Assembly (NCBI RefSeq): GCF_028369065.1
Contig: NZ_JAQNDA010000004.1
Coordinates: 1-64,000 of the forward strand
Reading direction: 5' to 3'
Length of the DNA stretch: 64,000 nucleotides
DNA from: Marinobacter sp. SS21
Lineage (GTDB): Bacteria > Pseudomonadota > Gammaproteobacteria > Pseudomonadales > Oleiphilaceae
Below are positions 44,539-54,256 of the stretch, in pieces; the stretch's first letter is position 1, and each line of letters opens with the position of its first letter. The position numbers and the translations under genes are program-made. The notes under the pieces were generated by a model, which saw only the letters and a list, made by a program, of their open reading frames with translations, made no database searches and was not told where the DNA came from.

Positions 44539-45076
44539 AGATCCCCGGAGCGTTGCGCCAGTAGCCCTTGTAGTCCATGCCGAAGCCAAACAGAAACCGG
44601 TCTTCGACCTCCAGGCCGGTGAAGTCGGCCTTCAGCCCCGGTCGGGCCTTGCGATCATGCTGCTTGTCCACCAGCACGGCGGTGAGCACCTCGGCCGCGC
44701 CCTGGGTCCGGCAGAACTCGGCGATGGCGTCCAGGGTGGTGCCTTCGTCGAGAATGTCATCGACGATCAGTACCGTGCGGCGCTGCAAGGCCTGTTCCGG
44801 GCGCAACTTCCACTCCAGGATGCCACCGGTGGTTTCCTGGCGGTAACGAGTGGCGTGCAGGTACTCGGCCTGCACCGGGAAGTGCAGTCGGGGCAGCAGC
44901 TGGCCAGTCAGGATCAAGCCGCCATTCATCACGCAGAACAGCAGTGGATTGCTGTCTTTCAGCCGGGCGGTGATGGCTTTCGCCATGTCGTCGATAGCGC
45001 TGTGCACCTGCGATTCCGGAACCAGGCAGTCGGCGTCTGCCAGTACCTGATTCATTTCGGCGACGGTCTCGGTCAT
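44519..45076 (-). CDS. hpt: Hypoxanthine-guanine phosphoribosyltransferase
   Basis: This 185-residue type I phosphoribosyltransferase has the PRPP-binding motif VLIVDDILDEGTTL, an N-terminal FCVMNGGLILTGQLL and FLFGFGMDYKGYWRN near the end, all typical of hypoxanthine-guanine PRTs. It salvages hypoxanthine and guanine to IMP and GMP using PRPP. Start is ATG 45076. It is first in the minus-strand run hpt-ubiC-ubiA and is divergent from the rubredoxin gene. Confidence 0.93.
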   Translation of the reverse strand: MTETVAEMNQVLADADCLVPESQVHSAIDDMAKAITARLKDSNPLLFCVMNGGLILTGQLLPRLHFPVQAEYLHATRYRQETTGGILEWKLRPEQALQRRTVLIVDDILDEGTTLDAIAEFCRTQGAAEVLTAVLVDKQHDRKARPGLKADFTGLEVEDRFLFGFGMDYKGYWRNAPGIYAVKGL

Positions 45077-45353
45077 CGTGATCTGGTCCTATCGTAAAAC
45101 CCCGCATTATACCGAAGCCGGTGACGGTTAGGGAGTCTCGTCATGGCTGGTAGGGCTGCTCAGGAGTGGGGAGGTGCCGCCATTGGCAGAAACAACGGCA
45201 ATCCAATGTCCGCTTTGGCATTGGTGTACAGGTGTTCGCTCGGTATGATAGGCCTCCAACAACGAAATCGCGTCGCTTTGGGTTTAGACCTGTGTTGCTG
45301 TTGTGTATGATTGTCCGACAAAAGTGGCGTTTCGAGTGCATCGGAGGAACAAT

Positions 45354-45521
45354 ATGAAGAAGTGGCAGTGTGTGGTGTGCGGCTGGATTTACGACGAAGC
45401 CCAGGGTTGGCCGGAAGATGGGATCGAGCCAGGCACCAAGTGGGAAGACGTGCCCGAGGACTGGGTGTGCCCGGATTGTGGTGTTGGTAAAGAAGACTTT
45501 GAGATGATCGAAATCGGCTGA
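45354..45521 (+). CDS. rubA: Rubredoxin
   Basis: This 55-residue rubredoxin has the two CxxCG knuckles [10 protein letters not shown] (Cys6, Cys9) and CPDCGVGK (Cys39, Cys42) that bind one iron. Rubredoxins of this type carry electrons from the reductase encoded next door to oxygenases such as AlkB alkane hydroxylase; no hydroxylase lies in this window. Start is ATG 45354 with GGAGG eight bases upstream. The upstream in-frame sequence is not part of the protein. The gene for its reductase follows 24 bp later. Confidence 0.97.
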   Translation: MKKWQCVVCGWIYDEAQGWPEDGIEPGTKWEDVPEDWVCPDCGVGKEDFEMIEIG

Positions 45522-45545
45522 GCCGGTTTGACAGGAGTGCAGTGA

Positions 45546-46700
45546 ATGAGTGCAGCAGCCCCCATCGTTATTATAGGTACCGGCCTGTCCGGTTTTTCCC
45601 TGGCGCGGGAGATTCGCAAGCAAGACAAGGAAATCCCGATCCTGATGGTGACCGCGGACGACGGCTACAGCTATTCCAAGCCGATGCTCTCCACCGGTTT
45701 CACCAAGGGAAAGGAGGCGGAGGAACTGGCCCAGGCGACGGCGGCTGCCATGGTGGAGCAGCTCAACATTGACCTGCGTGCTCACACCACGGTCACGGGC
45801 ATCGATACCGCTGCCCACCAGTTGCTGATTGGCGACGAGCGGCTCGACTACGCCAAGCTGGTCTTGGCCTGGGGCGCAGATGTGATCCGCCTGACCATCG
45901 AGGGCGATGGCCATGAGCAGGTGTATTCCATCAACGATCTGATGGATTACCGGGCGTTCCGCAAGGCGGTGGCAGGTAAACAGCGGGTCGCGATCATGGG
46001 GGCCGGTCTGATCGGCTGCGAGTTCGCCAACGATCTGCGCAACGGTGGCATTGAGGTGGATATCATCGCGCCATCCGACACCGTGATGCCCGGCCTGTTG
46101 CCAAAGCCCGCCGCCGATGCGGTGGTGGATGCGTTGACCGAAGCCGGGGTCGGCTTCCACCTGGAAACCGTGGTGGAGCGAATCGACAAGGACGGTGACG
46201 GCGTTCGTCTGCAGCTTGCGAATGGCGAAACGCTGGCTGCGGATCTGGTGATCTCCGCCGTCGGCCTTCGTCCGCGCACCAGCTTGGCGGTTGAGGCCGG
46301 TCTGGAAGCGGGCCGTGGCATCATGGTGAATCGCGCACTGGAAACCTCGGCGCCCGATGTCTACGCACTGGGAGACTGCGCCGAAGTGGACGGCCATGTC
46401 CTGCTGTACGTGCTGCCGTTGATGGCCTGTGCCCGAGCGCTGGCCAAGACGCTGCTGGGTGAGCGTAGCGAGGTGGCCTACGGCACCATGCCGGTGATGG
46501 TGAAAACACCTTGCTGCCCGACTGCGGTGTGTCCTCCGCCCGCATCGGCCGAAGGCGCCTGGGAAGTGGAGCGGGACGGCAACAGCGTGCGTGCCCTGTT
46601 CAAGGCCGAGGATGGCCAGATTCTCGGCTTTGCGGTGACCGGCGACTATGCGCTGGAGAAGCAAACCCTGGCAAAGGAAGTGCCGCCGATCCACAACTGA
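45546..46700 (+). CDS. rubB: Rubredoxin reductase
   Basis: This 384-residue FAD/NAD(P)-linked reductase has VIIGTGLSGFSLAREI at the FAD site, ysysKPMLSTGF, VAIMGAGLIGCEFANDL at the NAD site, and ALGDCAEVDGHVLLYVLPL. It passes electrons from NAD(P)H to rubredoxin, the small protein encoded 24 bp upstream. Together they form the electron-transfer pair used by alkane hydroxylases and in oxidative stress. Start is ATG 45546. A terminator 40 bp after it ends the pair. Confidence 0.94.
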   Translation: MSAAAPIVIIGTGLSGFSLAREIRKQDKEIPILMVTADDGYSYSKPMLSTGFTKGKEAEELAQATAAAMVEQLNIDLRAHTTVTGIDTAAHQLLIGDERLDYAKLVLAWGADVIRLTIEGDGHEQVYSINDLMDYRAFRKAVAGKQRVAIMGAGLIGCEFANDLRNGGIEVDIIAPSDTVMPGLLPKPAADAVVDALTEAGVGFHLETVVERIDKDGDGVRLQLANGETLAADLVISAVGLRPRTSLAVEAGLEAGRGIMVNRALETSAPDVYALGDCAEVDGHVLLYVLPLMACARALAKTLLGERSEVAYGTMPVMVKTPCCPTAVCPPPASAEGAWEVERDGNSVRALFKAEDGQILGFAVTGDYALEKQTLAKEVPPIHN

Positions 46701-46740
46701 GGTCCGCCTTGGGGATTGTCCGGGCCTATCCGGTTGTACC

Positions 46741-46777
46741 AAAAAGGGCAGCGTGATTGATCACGCTGCCCTTTTTT
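46741..46777 (+). terminator. Terminator after the rubredoxin-reductase gene
   Basis: AAAAAGGGCAGCGTGA, a four-base loop, and TCACGCTGCCCTTTTTT form a long perfect hairpin with an A run before and a T run after, 40 bp past the rubB stop. Confidence 0.93.
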
Positions 46778-46887
46778 GTGCGCCAGCGGTAGTCTTGAGC
46801 TAGACCCTGTTGCTTAGTAAGCTAAAGAGCCTCAGATCCGTTACCGCGGGTCGGGCGGGTTTCCCCGATGTGAGAAGAGGAGTAGGC

Positions 46888-47745
46888 ATGCTGGAAGTCA
46901 CCAGAAAACTGGTAGAGTTACTGGATCTATCGCCCACCGGAGACGATCACTTTCAGGGTGATAGCGAAGATCTCGGCTTTCGCAATGTGTTTGGTGGCCA
47001 GGTCCTGGGGCAGGCCCTGATGGCTGCCAGTCGCACCGTTGAGGATCGCCTGCCTCACTCGCTGCACGCCTATTTTCTGCGTCCCGGCAACCACAGTCTG
47101 CCCATTGATTACGAGGTGCAGCGGGTGCGTGATGGCGGCAGCTTCTCGGTACGCCGGGTGATTGCGCGCCAGGATGGCAAGGAAATCCTCACCGGCTCCA
47201 TGTCTTTTCAGGGGGTCGAGCCGGGCTTTGATCACCAGGCCGAGATGCCGGCTGCGCCGGGGCCGGAGGGGATGTTGTCCGAGTCGGACTATGTCGAGAA
47301 ATTGCTGCCCAAGATTCCCGAGGCCATGCATGCCAAGCTGTCCCGGGACCGACCGGTGGAAATTCGCCCCATCGATCCGGTGAATCCGCTGAAGCCCGAG
47401 CCCAAGCCGCCGACCAAGCAGAGTTGGTTACGGGTCCAGGGCGACCTGCCGGATGATCCCATCCTGCATCGCTGCCTGCTTGCCTATGCCTCCGACTTTT
47501 CCTTCTTGGCGACGTCGCTCAACCCCCACGGCGTCACCTTCATGAGCCCGAAGATGCAGGTGGCCAGTCTGGATCACGCGATGTGGTTCCATCGTGATTT
47601 CCGCATCGACGACTGGCTGCTCTACGATAAAGACAGTCCCAGTGCCTCCGGGGGGCGCGGGTTCAATCGTGGCAACTTCTTCAATCGCGATGGCGTGCTG
47701 GTCGCTTCCACCACTCAGGAAGCCCTGATCCGCCACCGCGGCTGA
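46888..47745 (+). CDS. tesB: Acyl-CoA thioesterase II TesB
   Basis: This 285-residue protein has two hotdog domains and the TesB pattern: FGGQVLGQALMAASRTV and SLHAYFLRPG in the first, and SLDHAMWFHRDFRIDDWLLY with the catalytic Asp in the second. It hydrolyses medium- and long-chain acyl-CoA to fatty acid and CoA. Start is ATG 46888, with GAGGAG upstream. It faces the convergent GGDEF-EAL gene, whose end is 4 bp away. The window also has fadE and yciA, so acyl-CoA turnover is well represented. Confidence 0.95.
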   Translation: MLEVTRKLVELLDLSPTGDDHFQGDSEDLGFRNVFGGQVLGQALMAASRTVEDRLPHSLHAYFLRPGNHSLPIDYEVQRVRDGGSFSVRRVIARQDGKEILTGSMSFQGVEPGFDHQAEMPAAPGPEGMLSESDYVEKLLPKIPEAMHAKLSRDRPVEIRPIDPVNPLKPEPKPPTKQSWLRVQGDLPDDPILHRCLLAYASDFSFLATSLNPHGVTFMSPKMQVASLDHAMWFHRDFRIDDWLLYDKDSPSASGGRGFNRGNFFNRDGVLVASTTQEALIRHRG

Positions 47746-47749
47746 GCCG

Positions 47750-50311
47750 TTAGCCGAGCTTTCGGGCTTCGTCCGGAGCCCGTCGATCCAGCCAGCCGAG
47801 CATTTCATGCAGGGGCAGGGGCTTGGTCAGCAGAAAGCCCTGCACCATGTCGCAGCCCATTTCCCTCAGTATCGCCATTGTCTCCGCGTCCTCCACACCT
47901 TCGGCCACCACTTGGTAGCCCAGGCTGTGGCACATATTGATGGTGGTCTGGACAATGACCCGGTCGTCGCTTTGGGTGGCCAGTTCGCTCACCAGTGAGC
48001 GGTCAATCTTGATTTCCCTGGCCGGCAGCTGCTTGATGTAGGACAGCGATGAGTAACCTGAGCCGAAATCGTCAATGGACAGCGGAATCCCGGTGGCGTC
48101 CAGAGACTGCAGCGCCCGCAGCGAATTGACCGGGTCCAGCATCATCGAGGTTTCGGTCACCTCCAGAGTCATGTGGCCCCGATGTTGAGGGTGGCTGGTC
48201 ATCAACCGCTGGACGTACAGCGGGAACTCGGGTTCGCGCAGGTTGTTCGGGGATATGTTGACCGAGACGCCGATCGGGTAACCGTGCTCGACGAGCCGCT
48301 CGCGTACCGCGATGGCCTGCTCCAGCACCCAGCGGGTCAGCGGCTTGATCAATCCGGTCTGTTCGGCGATGGCCACCAGCTGGTCGGTGGGTACCGGAGT
48401 CTTGCGTTCCGGCCAGCGGATCAGTGCCTCGGCTCCGACAACCAGGTTGCTGCGCAGGCAGAGTTTGGGCTGCAGGTAGAGGGCCAGCTCTCCGTTTTGC
48501 AGCGCCTGGCGAAACTCCGATACCAGGGTGAGACGGTCGGCGCTGTAGGAATCCCGGGTGGGTTGATAATACGCCAGGCCGCGGTCCCGGGCCTCGTCGG
48601 ACTCCTGAGCGATGTAGGCGCGCCGAATCAGCGAGTTGGTGTCCTGGGCATGATCCGGGTAGATGGCGACACCGGTTTGGGGGTCCAGCGGCAGCTGCAT
48701 GCCGAGGTAATCAATGGGCTCCCGGAACTGTTCCAGGCCGAGGATGATGCTGCGGGGGGTCTGGCCAATCACGTCGGCGTCGATCAGGAAGCCGAAGGCC
48801 GCCGATTCCAGCGAGGCCAGGTGGAACCCCCGCTGGTCGGTTTGCTCGATGGGGTAGACCCCGGGCAGCTCGCTGACGATGCTGTTGAAACGGCGCGCCG
48901 ACAGCTCCAGTAACCGGTCGGTGTTGCGGTGGCCCAGGGTCTTGGTGATGGCCTGCAAATTGGTGAGGTAGATGATGCCCACCGCGAGCCGGTTTTTGGG
49001 CTGGCGGTTGATCAGGTCGTTGATCACCATTTCAAAGCTGGTGCGGTTGGGCAGACCGGTCAACGGATTATGCAGGGCCTGGTCCATCATGCGCAGCTCG
49101 GCCTTGCGGCGTGCCGCCATGGCGTTGAGTTCCGCCTCCCGGGCCGATACCTTTCCCTCCCGCTCCTGGTACAGCCGGGCCGCCAGCGCAATGGTGAGCA
49201 GGATGGCTTCCAGTGCCGATCCGATCTGCATGCCGTAGGCGGTGATGAAACTGTTGGGTATCAGGCCGTATTTGTTGGCGGCGGTGATGGCGCTGCCCAG
49301 GGTCAGCAGGCCCCAGGCAATGGTGTAATAGCCCGCCAGGGTGCTGCCCCGGAACCAGAGCAGGGGCCCGATCAGGGTCAACAGCAGTGTGCTGGGGATG
49401 GCCAGCATCACCGACAGCCGTATGGAGGTGTTGTAGTCCAGCGCGAACGCACCAAGTATGGCGGCCAGGTTCAATAGGATGCCGGTTCGTACCAGCAGAT
49501 CCAGTCGGGGCGCATGTCGGGGCAGGCGCAGGAACGAACGGGCAAACAGCAGCGTGAACACCACCGCCGCCGGGACCGCCACCAACACCGACATGTTGTG
49601 CAGCCAGGGCGCATCGGGCCACAGCATCTGGAAGGTGACGCCTCGCAGCGAAGCCAGTAGGAACAGGTAGCCGAACGTGGACAGCACGTAGAGGAAATAG
49701 GTGGTCTCTCGCAGTGCCAGGAAAATAAACAGGTTGAAAAAGATTACGGTGATCAGCACGCCGTAATACAGGCTGTGCAGTTGGTCCTCGAGGGCGATGT
49801 TGTCGAACAGGGCGGCCTGTTCCCAGATGCGAAGAGGTACCTGCAGGGCGCCGTTGGTTTGCACCCGGAGGAAGATCTCCGCGCCGTGGTCGGCGGGCAG
49901 CTGGTAGGGAATCAGGAAGGTGGGGTGCTTGAGCGGCCGCTCGCTGAACGGGATCCGGTCTCCGATTCGCACGGTGTCCTGCAGCTGACCGTCCTGCACC
50001 AGGTAGAACGTGACATAGTCGAGTTGCGGGTAGCTGATCTCCAGTACCTGGTTGCGCAGTGACCGGGGTGGGGTCATACGGAACCAGAACTCTTCGGTCT
50101 GGTAACCGAAGTTCGGGGTGCGTTCTGCCAGCCGGAGCCAATCAGTGCGAGCCTGGACCTGATCCAGCGTCAAGGAAGTATCGGCGGGAAGTTTCAGGTA
50201 AGCGATATCGGGCTGAGCCCAACCTGCCCCTTGGGCCTGTTCACTATAGGTGGCTGACGCCAGGACAAGAAGTACGCCCAGCAGTCCGCTCAGTAGTACA
50301 AATTGGCGCAC
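47750..50311 (-). CDS. 7TMR-DISM sensor with degenerate GGDEF and intact EAL domain
   Basis: This 853-residue membrane protein has a signal peptide, a periplasmic 7TMR-DISM domain (about residues 30-180), a seven-helix membrane domain (about 185-390), a GGDEF domain with a lost active site (LESAAFG where GGDEF should be), and an EAL domain. The EAL domain keeps EALIRW, SVNISPNNL, EVTETSMM, DDFGSGYSSL, EIKIDRSLV, and VVAEGVEDAE. It is a probable c-di-GMP phosphodiesterase. Its architecture is the same as that of the protein at 32.3-34.9 kb, though sequences differ, so they are two separate signal inputs. Start is ATG 50311. Confidence 0.85.
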   Translation of the reverse strand: MRQFVLLSGLLGVLLVLASATYSEQAQGAGWAQPDIAYLKLPADTSLTLDQVQARTDWLRLAERTPNFGYQTEEFWFRMTPPRSLRNQVLEISYPQLDYVTFYLVQDGQLQDTVRIGDRIPFSERPLKHPTFLIPYQLPADHGAEIFLRVQTNGALQVPLRIWEQAALFDNIALEDQLHSLYYGVLITVIFFNLFIFLALRETTYFLYVLSTFGYLFLLASLRGVTFQMLWPDAPWLHNMSVLVAVPAAVVFTLLFARSFLRLPRHAPRLDLLVRTGILLNLAAILGAFALDYNTSIRLSVMLAIPSTLLLTLIGPLLWFRGSTLAGYYTIAWGLLTLGSAITAANKYGLIPNSFITAYGMQIGSALEAILLTIALAARLYQEREGKVSAREAELNAMAARRKAELRMMDQALHNPLTGLPNRTSFEMVINDLINRQPKNRLAVGIIYLTNLQAITKTLGHRNTDRLLELSARRFNSIVSELPGVYPIEQTDQRGFHLASLESAAFGFLIDADVIGQTPRSIILGLEQFREPIDYLGMQLPLDPQTGVAIYPDHAQDTNSLIRRAYIAQESDEARDRGLAYYQPTRDSYSADRLTLVSEFRQALQNGELALYLQPKLCLRSNLVVGAEALIRWPERKTPVPTDQLVAIAEQTGLIKPLTRWVLEQAIAVRERLVEHGYPIGVSVNISPNNLREPEFPLYVQRLMTSHPQHRGHMTLEVTETSMMLDPVNSLRALQSLDATGIPLSIDDFGSGYSSLSYIKQLPAREIKIDRSLVSELATQSDDRVIVQTTINMCHSLGYQVVAEGVEDAETMAILREMGCDMVQGFLLTKPLPLHEMLGWLDRRAPDEARKLG

Positions 50312-50408
50312 GGTAATCCGGTCTTGTTGTGATTGTTATGCTTGCTGCCGGAGGAGGGTCGTCCCTCCCCAGTGCGTTCCCGTCGCACGGTGTCGGGGAG
50401 CGGCTGGG

Positions 50409-50485
50409 CTATGCCCGAACTATGCCCGAACTATGCCCGAACTATGCCCGAACTATGCCCGAACTATGCCCGAACTATGCCCGAA
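50409..50485 (+). repeat. 11-bp tandem repeat, seven copies
   Basis: CTATGCCCGAA is repeated seven times without a mismatch, from 50409 to 50485, in the roughly 300-bp gap between the 7TM-EAL gene (minus) and the flavodoxin gene. Because 11 is not a multiple of 3 the frame rotates; any reading frame through it gives an 11-residue repeat (YARTMPELCPN). The rest of the gap holds nothing recognised. Confidence 0.95.
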
Positions 50486-50615
50486 TCAAGCCTGAGCTGC
50501 GTCAGCACGCTGCGAGCCCCCTGTGTATCCAGCATGCAGTATGGCGATTGCTGGAACCGTGCTCAAGTCCTAAGTGCGGTTGGAACGCCAGAAACGCGAC
50601 CGAGTCTAAAAAACG

Positions 50616-51062
50616 TTACAACCGCTGAAGCCAGTCGCGAACCCAGGGCAGGGCTTCGGCTTCCGGTTCGGTGGTTTCAAGAGCGTCAATTCGCAGTGTC
50701 TCGCCCACCTTCTGCGCTGCGGTTTCGTAAAACGCCTCTTCCATCAGCTCGCCGGCGCCGCAGAACGTTTCGCCATAGGAGCTGTCGCCGAGCACCACCA
50801 CGCCAAATTTGCGCCCCGGCTGTTGCGGCAGCTGATCTTTCAGGGCCAGGTAGAACGGCAGCAGGTTCGGGGGGATCTCGCCCTGTCCGGTGGTTGAGGT
50901 GCAGATGAGCACCGGGTGGTTGTTGGCAATCAGGTCCGGCAGGGTGGGGTTGTCCAGGACGGTAATCTGGTGCCCTTCCGCTTCGAGGGCCTGCTTGATG
51001 GCGCGGGCGGTCATCAGGGCGCCGCCGTATACACTGCCGACTATTATCTGGATCGAAGCCAT
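50616..51062 (-). CDS. Flavodoxin-like protein, MioC family
   Basis: This 148-residue flavodoxin-fold protein has FMN-binding loops ASIQIIVGSVYGGA, CTSTTGQGEIPPNLLPFY and VLGDSSYGETFCGAGELM. Length and motifs match MioC, a flavodoxin that supports biotin synthase in E. coli. Start is ATG 51062 (MASIQI); the in-frame extension upstream lacks flavodoxin features. It is 59 bp from the upstream GGDEF gene on the same strand, but co-transcription is not certain. Its electron partner is unknown. Confidence 0.85.
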   Translation of the reverse strand: MASIQIIVGSVYGGALMTARAIKQALEAEGHQITVLDNPTLPDLIANNHPVLICTSTTGQGEIPPNLLPFYLALKDQLPQQPGRKFGVVVLGDSSYGETFCGAGELMEEAFYETAAQKVGETLRIDALETTEPEAEALPWVRDWLQRL

Positions 51063-51121
51063 GGGGTCGGGTCTCTCTGAGGCGAATGGGGTCGCCATGG
51101 TAACGGCAGCGGGGGGTGGGC

Positions 51122-52222
51122 TCAAGCGTCGTGGGACGTCGATGGATCGACCCGGCTGCGGACCCGTGGGGCAATCTGGTTGCGGCCGTTTTTCTTGGCG
51201 GAATACAGCTGCATATCCACCTGGTTGAGTAGCTGGTTGACGGAGTCGGCCTGGGTGATGGAGCCGACGCCGGCGCTGACAGAGACCGGTAGCCGGGTGC
51301 CGCGGAAGCTAAAACAGGTGCTGGCCACCTCCGCCCGCAGTCGCTCCGCCAGGCTCAGGGCCTGCAGGAGCGAGGTGTCCGGCAGCAGAATGAGGAACTC
51401 TTCTCCGCCCCAGCGGGCGGCATAATCGGTTTGTCGCACCAGCTTCTGTAGCACACCGGCGAAGCGTTGCAACGCCAGATCGCCGGCGTCGTGGCCAAAC
51501 TCGTCGTTGATGCGCTTGAACCAGTCGAGGTCGATCAAGGCAATGGAGAAATGATGGCCGGAGCGCTGGTAACGGGAAAATTCGCCGAGCAGCCGCTGGT
51601 GCATGTCTCGCCGGTTGGCCAGGCCAGTGAGTTCATCGGTGCGAGCGGCCTGTTCGTGACTCAAGGCCAATGCCATCAGCTCGCCTCTGGCCTTGAGTCG
51701 GCTGTATTCCAGTACGTAGCAGAAAATCGATTCAAAGGTGATGGTGGCGAAAAAGCGCACCTTGAAATCGGTCGTGTACTCGGCACTGACGAACGGCAGT
51801 CCAGGAAACTGAAACACGATGGTGGCAAACAGCATGCAGCTGAGCAGCAGCAGCGTACCGAATTGCAGGCCGGTGAGGTAGAACAGCAGTGGCGGAAACA
51901 CATAGAACCAGAGCGGACCGGTATTGCTCTCGCCCCCGCTGGCAAACAGGTAGGCGAACAGGGCTGCTACCACCAGAATCAATCCAACCTTGTGTTGGGT
52001 CGGGTTGCGGGTGTGCAGGAACACCGCAATATTGAGGCCAACCAGTAAGGCAAAGCCCCACAGCACCAGCGCGTGGGTGGTGTGGCTGGAGAGCCACGAC
52101 TTGACGCCAATGCCGATCAGAAACAGTAACGCCATCGCCGAGAGCCAGGCCAACACCCGTGCGACCCGGTTCTCTTCGTCCTGTTCAGCGGTGCTGTCTC
52201 GTACCTGAGTTAACTGGGTCAT
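51122..52222 (-). CDS. Membrane-bound diguanylate cyclase (GGDEF)
   Basis: This 366-residue protein has about six transmembrane segments in the first 180 residues and a C-terminal GGDEF domain with an intact active site, RWGGEEFLILLPD. An inhibitory I-site, RQTD, precedes it by five residues. It is a likely active diguanylate cyclase with product inhibition, unlike the two degenerate GGDEF-EAL proteins in this window. Start is ATG 52222. Upstream signal unknown; the sensor region is purely membrane-embedded. Confidence 0.9.
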   Translation of the reverse strand: MTQLTQVRDSTAEQDEENRVARVLAWLSAMALLFLIGIGVKSWLSSHTTHALVLWGFALLVGLNIAVFLHTRNPTQHKVGLILVVAALFAYLFASGGESNTGPLWFYVFPPLLFYLTGLQFGTLLLLSCMLFATIVFQFPGLPFVSAEYTTDFKVRFFATITFESIFCYVLEYSRLKARGELMALALSHEQAARTDELTGLANRRDMHQRLLGEFSRYQRSGHHFSIALIDLDWFKRINDEFGHDAGDLALQRFAGVLQKLVRQTDYAARWGGEEFLILLPDTSLLQALSLAERLRAEVASTCFSFRGTRLPVSVSAGVGSITQADSVNQLLNQVDMQLYSAKKNGRNQIAPRVRSRVDPSTSHDA

Positions 52223-52599
52223 GGCCGTAACGGAGGTTTCTTATAATTATTGACGTCAACGCTCGCGATTATGCGCCAATTTTGGTGATATTGCAGCCGC
52301 CCGGCATGACCTGGTCGACAACCTCGACGGGAATATTGCACGGAGCCGAAGCGCGTCGTAGCAGAATAGCTCAGGGGCACTTCGGTCACTGGCGGGTTAA
52401 CTTTTTGGTGCCCGGGTCGGGTCGCTTCAGTTGCTCAGATGTTTTGTCTAACGATCTATTTTTTATCGGATTTTTACGCGCTCGCGGGGGCGCCCGGCAG
52501 GTCGGCCGGGTTATTCTGGCCCGGCTGATGATTTCATTTTGATGGCAAAAAAATTATAGTGGCGCCCTTGATTCACGAGGTACAGGCACGGTTGTTCCC
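52223..52599. other. Intergenic region before the phosphate transporter
   Basis: No gene is seen. TATAGT near 52555 is a possible -10 for the downstream transporter. No PHO box was found, so unlike pstS the PiT gene is probably not PhoB-induced. A GC-rich stretch with short inverted repeats (GCCCGGC and GCCGGG copies, 52490-52530) lies upstream of it. Confidence 0.5.
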
Positions 52600-54165
52600 A
52601 TGGCCCAAACAAACAGTTTTCTCGACAACCTTCTCACCAGTTCCGCCACGGAACGCTATCGCATCGGGCTCAGCCTGTTGTTCCTGCTGGGGGTGTTCCT
52701 GGCGGTTGGACATCTGGGCAGCGGCCTGCCCAACAGCATGCTGCTGATGGCAGCGGCGGTCATCGGCGGTTACATGGCGATCAATATCGGCGCCAACGAT
52801 GTCGCCAACAACGTCGGCCCGGCCGTGGGGTCTGGCGCTTTGTCGCTGGGTGCTGCGGTGCTGCTTGCCGCGGTTTTCGAAGCGTCTGGCGCGCTGATCG
52901 CCGGCGGCGACGTGGTTTCCACCATTAAGGGCGGCATCATCGTGCCGGAGCGACTGGCAAGCCCGGAAAGCTTCGTCTGGTTGATGACCGCAGCGTTGCT
53001 GGCGGGCGCGCTTTGGCTCAATCTGGCCACCTGGATGGGCGCGCCGGTGTCGACTACTCATTCCATCGTCGGTGGTGTGCTGGGGGCCGGTATCGCGGCC
53101 GGCGGCTGGGACATCGCCAACTGGTTCGTGATGGGCAAGATCGTTGCCAGCTGGGTGATCTCGCCGGTGCTGGGCGGAGTTCTGGCCGCGCTGTTCCTGT
53201 TCCTGATCAAGAAGACCGTGCTCTACCGGGCCAACGTGATTCCCGCTGCGCGCACCTTCGTGCCCTGGCTGGTGGCCATCATGGCGTGGGCGTTTGGGAC
53301 CTACCTGATGGTCAAGGGCGTCAAGAAAGTGATCAAGGTGGATTTCCTTGAGGCGTCGCTGGTTGGCCTGGGGGTGGCGGCCCTGGCGTTGCTGGTCATG
53401 CGGGCGCTGGTGGTGCGTCGGGCGGCCACCATGGAAAACAGTGCCTCTGGGGTCAATACCCTGTTTACCTGGCCGCTGATCTTTGCCGCAGCCTTGCTCA
53501 GCTTTGCCCATGGCGCCAACGACGTGGCCAACGCCATCGGGCCCCTGGCCGCCATCAACGATGCCTTGAGTTCCGGCGGCGTGATCACCTCCGCCAGCAT
53601 TCCGACCTGGGTCATGCTGGTGGGCGCGCTCGGGCTGTCGGTGGGACTGATGCTGTTCGGTCCGCGCCTGATCAAGACGGTGGGCAGCGAAATCACCGAG
53701 CTGGACAAGACTCGAGCCTTCTGTATTGCCCTGTCGGCGGCGCTGACCGTGATCATTGCCTCGCAACTGGGGCTGCCGGTGAGCTCTACTCACATTGCCA
53801 TCGGTGGGGTGTTCGGGGTCGGTTTCCTGCGGGAATACCTGAAATCCAACTACGCCAGTCAGCTTCATTCCATCATCGAGAACCATGATGCGTCCGAACG
53901 TGCGCGCCTGCAGCCGTTTCTCGACAACTTCCGTGACGCTTCGGTGGAGGAGATGGAAGGGCTGCTGAAGAAAGCGCGCAAGCACAAGCAGGAAGTCCCG
54001 CTCTCCAAGGCCGAGCGCAAGCGCCTGAAGAAGATCTACCGGGAAGAGCTGGTCAAGCGCTCGCACCTGACCCGCATCATTGCGGCCTGGGTGATCACGG
54101 TGCCGGCGTCGGCCTCCATGGCGGCGCTGTTGTTCTTCACCATTCGCGGCCTGCTGATGCAGTGA
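52600..54165 (+). CDS. pit: PiT-family inorganic phosphate transporter
   Basis: This 521-residue phosphate permease has the two PiT signature repeats GANDVANNVGPAVGSGAL and GANDVANAIGPLAAIND, each in a hydrophobic half, and a long hydrophilic loop after residue about 410 rich in Lys and Glu (KKARKHKQEVPLSKAERKRL). PiT proteins import phosphate with protons or sodium at low affinity. Start is ATG 52600. The unusual C-terminal cytoplasmic loop resembles marine gammaproteobacterial PiT proteins. It complements the high-affinity Pst system at 3-8.8 kb. Confidence 0.94.
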   Translation: MAQTNSFLDNLLTSSATERYRIGLSLLFLLGVFLAVGHLGSGLPNSMLLMAAAVIGGYMAINIGANDVANNVGPAVGSGALSLGAAVLLAAVFEASGALIAGGDVVSTIKGGIIVPERLASPESFVWLMTAALLAGALWLNLATWMGAPVSTTHSIVGGVLGAGIAAGGWDIANWFVMGKIVASWVISPVLGGVLAALFLFLIKKTVLYRANVIPAARTFVPWLVAIMAWAFGTYLMVKGVKKVIKVDFLEASLVGLGVAALALLVMRALVVRRAATMENSASGVNTLFTWPLIFAAALLSFAHGANDVANAIGPLAAINDALSSGGVITSASIPTWVMLVGALGLSVGLMLFGPRLIKTVGSEITELDKTRAFCIALSAALTVIIASQLGLPVSSTHIAIGGVFGVGFLREYLKSNYASQLHSIIENHDASERARLQPFLDNFRDASVEEMEGLLKKARKHKQEVPLSKAERKRLKKIYREELVKRSHLTRIIAAWVITVPASASMAALLFFTIRGLLMQ

Positions 54166-54256
54166 GGCCCGGTTGCCTCTGCGGGCAAACGTTCATACTA
54201 TTGAAGGCGGGCCCAGAGCCTGGGTCCGCCAAGTGCCATTAGCGGGGGAGTATCCG

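Noticed and set aside
50409..50485. CRISPR array
   Set aside because: The copies are contiguous with no spacers, and the unit is only 11 bp.
50250..50495. An 81-codon frame through the 11-bp repeat
   Set aside because: The repeat alone gives the open frame; there is no family match, and the unit length means any frame stays open.
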